A DNA stretch of 64,000 bases from Pirellulaceae bacterium (GTDB taxonomy: Bacteria; Planctomycetota; Planctomycetia; Pirellulales; Pirellulaceae): the NCBI GenBank assembly GCA_028280445.1, contig JANQLU010000112.1:45698-109697 (forward strand), read 5' to 3'. Both the position numbers and the translations under genes were made by a program. Under the pieces are notes generated by a model that worked only from the letters and a program-made list of their open reading frames with translations, made no database searches and had not been told where the DNA came from. This document shows, one piece after another, positions 61,238 through 64,000 of this stretch (position 1 is the stretch's first letter; each line of letters begins with the position of its first letter).

Positions 61238-62554
61238 ATGAACCAATACCCCGATTACCTTCGTGTCCACAACGTCGACGACAATTCACCGAATCCCGCT
61301 TTTACAATCTCCAACATCGACACCGTTGCAGAGCAACTCGGACAAGCCACCGGTTGGCAATTCGATTTTGTAGAAAACCGAAAAAGTATTCAGAATCGAT
61401 CCACTCCAAAATCGGTTGATGCATCGGCCGAATGGCATTTTGAGATCGTTGACATGTTGGTAGAAACTCCTGCCAACCAGCGACTGCATCGCGATCGCGC
61501 AACGGAAATCGCAGATGCGACAAATGCGTTGGTCAAACAACTCGATTCCGCTCAACGAAAAATCCGCGAACTCCACGCGGAACTTGCCACGCACATCCCG
61601 GTAGTTGTCAAACCGGGCGACGAAGCCTCCCAACATCTTGATCAACTTTTGCGATCGGCCGCTGACGTGGTCGGTTCAAACCGAGCAGCACTTTACATGT
61701 TGGACGACGCAACTACTTCGTTGAACATGCGTGCTGAAATCGGACTGGGCAAAATCGATACGGAAAGTCGATGTCTGGAAAACGCGACCGCCGATCTCGA
61801 AGCGCTCGTTGGCTACGCCGTTGTCGTCGATGACTCCCACCAACAACAAATTTGGAAAGTGCCGGTTGAGTGCGCTGCAGCCATTTGTGTTCCCGTTTCA
61901 TCTTTGGAAACACCGCTGGGAACCCTTTGGATTTTTCTTGACCAACCGCAGGATTGTTCTTCGACTCAAATCAACAGCATCGAGATCATCGCCGGACGCA
62001 TCGCCAGCGAATTGCAATTGCAAGCGATGAAACGACAAATGTTGACTTCAAAAAATTCTTCTCCAAACGACTCCGATCGTAACACTTTGCTGCGACGACA
62101 GCCAACCATCGCACCGCCATTGGACCACCTCGAAGTTACTTCGCTCAAACCTCAATCGAGTGACGGTGAATCGATTGTGGCGGATTGGTCATTCAACGAA
62201 ATCGGCGATATGATTTTGATGTCGGCAACGATCGAAGGTGCACCTCACCCCTCAGCATCGATTGCCGCAGCCGCCCAAGCCGCTTTTTGTGCATTGAGAA
62301 ATCGCGTGAACTCTTCGGTCGAATTGGTGTCTGAAATTGTTAATGTCATCAGTCGTTTGGAGCCGGAGATTGTCCAAGGCGAACTGACGGTAGCGATCGT
62401 CGATTGCGACCATTGCACCATCGAAACCGCTTCGATCTCAGGCGCGTTGCACATTGGCGACGAAGACGATTTCGTCATCAGCGCTCACCAAGCACTTGGA
62501 CAAATCGGACAATCCGCCTGGATCGGCGACGGCTGGAAAATCACACGTCGATAG
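61238..62554 (+). CDS. GAF-domain protein with degenerate PP2C/SpoIIE-like C-terminus
   Basis: A 438-residue cytoplasmic protein. A poorly conserved N-terminus (1-105) and a short helical linker precede a GAF domain (about 125-265; HLDQLLRSAADVVGSNRAAL ... CAAAICVPVSSLETPLGTLW). The C-terminus (about 300-438) resembles a SpoIIE-type PP2C fold (VADWSFNEIGDMILMSATIE, then a helix pair and VAIVDCDHCTIETASISG), but the metal-binding Asp pattern looks incomplete, so it may be an inactive phosphatase used as a sensor or partner. The stop codon is the first part of a 25-base tandem repeat. Confidence 0.72.
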   Translation: MNQYPDYLRVHNVDDNSPNPAFTISNIDTVAEQLGQATGWQFDFVENRKSIQNRSTPKSVDASAEWHFEIVDMLVETPANQRLHRDRATEIADATNALVKQLDSAQRKIRELHAELATHIPVVVKPGDEASQHLDQLLRSAADVVGSNRAALYMLDDATTSLNMRAEIGLGKIDTESRCLENATADLEALVGYAVVVDDSHQQQIWKVPVECAAAICVPVSSLETPLGTLWIFLDQPQDCSSTQINSIEIIAGRIASELQLQAMKRQMLTSKNSSPNDSDRNTLLRRQPTIAPPLDHLEVTSLKPQSSDGESIVADWSFNEIGDMILMSATIEGAPHPSASIAAAAQAAFCALRNRVNSSVELVSEIVNVISRLEPEIVQGELTVAIVDCDHCTIETASISGALHIGDEDDFVISAHQALGQIGQSAWIGDGWKITRR

Positions 62555-62722
62555 AAGTTGACGGTCGGACGATATGCTAGAAGTTGGCGGAAGAAAATGT
62601 GGTAGAAGTTGGCTGCAAAAGCAATGATAGAAGCCGACAATAAAAGTGACGGTCGAAACCGACAGTAGAATTGAAGGTCGAAGCTGACTGCAGTACTAAC
62701 GGTTGAAGCAACGGTCGAACGT
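62552..62722 (+). repeat. Diverged 25-base tandem repeat, about seven units
   Basis: Units begin at 62552, 62578, 62603, 62628, 62653, 62678 and 62703, each starting TAGAAGTTGGC or a variant (TAGAAGCCGAC, TCGAAACCGAC, TCGAAGCTGAC, TTGAAGCAAC). The period is 25 bases after a first unit of 26, so it is not codon-based. It lies between the GAF gene and tRNA-Leu. Confidence 0.75.
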
Positions 62723-62827
62723 TAAGAAATCGAGCAAGCATCGAGAATCGCAGATGTTTTTCGTCGGCGCTTGACGCTCCAACACAAACCTCTAGACTAT
62801 TTACTTCTGACGTTTTGACATCGACGC

Positions 62828-62912
<85 letters not shown>

Positions 62913-63904
62913 CTATACATATAGGGTTTGTGGCTGTTTTTGCCATGAGCCCTTTTTTCATGGCGAAAGGCAAAATTTAATTTGGCCACAAATTGGCCAC
63001 ACCATTGCATTTGTACAGCCTTTGTATCGCTGGTTCTTTCCAACCTCATTGGAAGATTTTCGCAGAGCTTGTTATGAATCATTAATTTGCGATTCTGACA
63101 CTGCTTGATCTGTGCCAAAATTATGATTGGACTCAAAAGACTCAAAACAAATTATGTCAGGTGCAATTCGCAGACACTTCTACCGACAACGATCGGGGCC
63201 AAACTAACTTGTGAAATTAGCAAGTCGTTTTACGATATCAAAATCCGAATCGCTAAAGCCAATTTCCAAAACCAGCACTTTGTCGGGATGGAAGAATTGT
63301 GCTGCTCGCTTAGTGCAACAATGCACAAAACTGTGACGTTGCGATTCTGTTTGGCAACAATCGATGTTCAGCAAGTCTCGGAATGGTCATCCAGTGAACA
63401 CAAAAACAGTAATTTAACTTGTGCCATCTTCATCCTCTTAAAAAATTCCGCCCTACACATTTTGTTCCCCACCATTAATTCTGGCATACGACAGAATCGC
63501 GAATAACTAACGACGCAATTCACTCTATTGCGAACCGACATGAAGATACGTCATTAGACGATTTGATGAATTAGCCAAACAACTGTTTGGGAAGATTCAC
63601 ATCCTTTGTTGAACGAAGAAACTTGATGAAAATGATTTCTCAAAACGACGGTGGAAACATTTTGCATGCATTTCATCACAATTGTCTTTTTAATTTTCAT
63701 TCACCATTGATTTTTTGCTGTTCAATTTTTTTTCAAAACAATCTTTTATATCCTTAAAAAAGTTTGACTCTCGAATTTTCGATCGATAGAACTAAATCTG
63801 TCGACTTGATTTTCTGTTTTCCTTTCTGAGTCATTGGGTCGACTTAGGGCAGTATCTCAAAATTCAATTCTTGTCATCTTTGTCATTGAAAAGGGATGTT
63901 GGTC
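62913..63904. other. AT-rich gene-poor stretch after tRNA-Leu
   Basis: No recognisable gene. A 133-codon plus-strand frame (63105-63506) has no family resemblance and an unusual Cys-rich composition, so it is not called. A direct TTGGCCACA repeat lies near 62981-62999. Base composition drifts to strongly AT-rich towards 63750. Confidence 0.5.
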
Positions 63905-64000
63905 ATGATCGTACCTCCATCATCAGTAACGCATATCTCTGGTTCGACCGGTAGCGGAGCATCTGAACCTGAACAAGGTTGTACTGAAGGACTTCCTTCG
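63905..64000 (+). CDS. Start of a gene running off the window
   Basis: ATG at 63905 behind AAGGGATG opens a frame to the window end (32 codons: MIVPPSSVTHISGSTGSGAS ...), Ser/Gly/Pro/Thr-rich without a signal peptide. It could be the N-terminus of a large planctomycete surface protein, but 32 residues do not allow assignment. Confidence 0.45.
   Translation, partial: MIVPPSSVTHISGSTGSGASEPEQGCTEGLPS

Noticed and set aside
62552..62722. Possible CRISPR array
   Set aside because: 25-base units are contiguous and diverged, with no unique spacers and no cas genes nearby.
63105..63506. 133-codon plus-strand frame after tRNA-Leu
   Set aside because: No family resemblance, odd Cys/Lys composition and no ribosome binding site; likely chance.

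Overview
The window looks like chromosomal DNA of a planctomycete, probably of the Pirellulales/Pirellulaceae type with moderate GC. The evidence is gene content: secreted sulfatase, ThuA-like and NIPSNAP proteins, PEP-CTERM proteins, an ECF sigma factor paired with a zinc-finger Ser/Thr kinase, a BlaI/M56 pair, a TPR protein with RNA polymerase alpha-CTD repeats, a DUF547 protein, a MauG-type peroxidase and the TIGR03545/TIGR03546 pair. This is inference from family knowledge; no marker phylogeny was run.

Layout. 1-7.2 kb: a gene tail, a lipoprotein, a von Willebrand A protein, a NIPSNAP protein, a TMEM43-like membrane protein and a sulfatase. 7.5-12.7 kb: a very large Ser/Thr kinase and its ECF sigma factor, separated by repeats. 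13.1 kb: tRNA-Sec. 13.5-15.4 kb: an alpha/beta hydrolase and a LysM protein converging on a shared terminator. 15.8-21.2 kb: tgt-yajC-secDF. 21.3-22.6 kb: TPR/alpha-CTD protein. 23.0-26.0 kb: BlaI regulator, M56 (BlaR1-type) protease and a PEP-CTERM protein; the protease ends in a domain closely similar to the PEP-CTERM protein, and the cassette has a well-defined promoter with two matching operators. 26.3-29.7 kb: an FAD/polyferredoxin membrane protein plus DUF547 protein. 30-37.5 kb: an accessory stretch of poorly recognised genes (extended ECF sigma factor, secreted proteins, two-TM coiled-coil protein, a frame-shifted IPT/TIG membrane protein) bounded on one side by tRNA-Thr with a tRNA-like remnant inside. 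37.7-42.8 kb: histone-deacetylase-like enzyme, DUF2007 protein, ThuA-like lipoprotein, PQQ-type propeller and another PEP-CTERM protein. 43.3-49.3 kb: a chaperone cluster groEL-groES-groEL-dnaJ-grpE-fmdB. 49.6-54.6 kb: lipoprotein, TIGR03545/TIGR03546 pair and a multi-pass membrane protein. 54.7-56.9 kb: an oxidoreductase-SelD fusion. 57.4-58.3 kb: rplM-rpsI. 58.7-62.6 kb: TlpA-like protein, cytochrome c peroxidase and a GAF protein. 62.8 kb: tRNA-Leu followed by a gene-poor kilobase and the start of another gene.

The intergenic DNA is dominated by several families of short, mostly palindromic interspersed repeats, some resembling MITEs, often nested. tRNA-Sec and SelD together indicate that the organism makes selenocysteine, although selA, selB and a selenoprotein gene were not recognised here. 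The most unusual system is the BlaI/M56/PEP-CTERM cassette, in which a sensor protease appears to carry as its sensor a copy of the secreted protein encoded next door.
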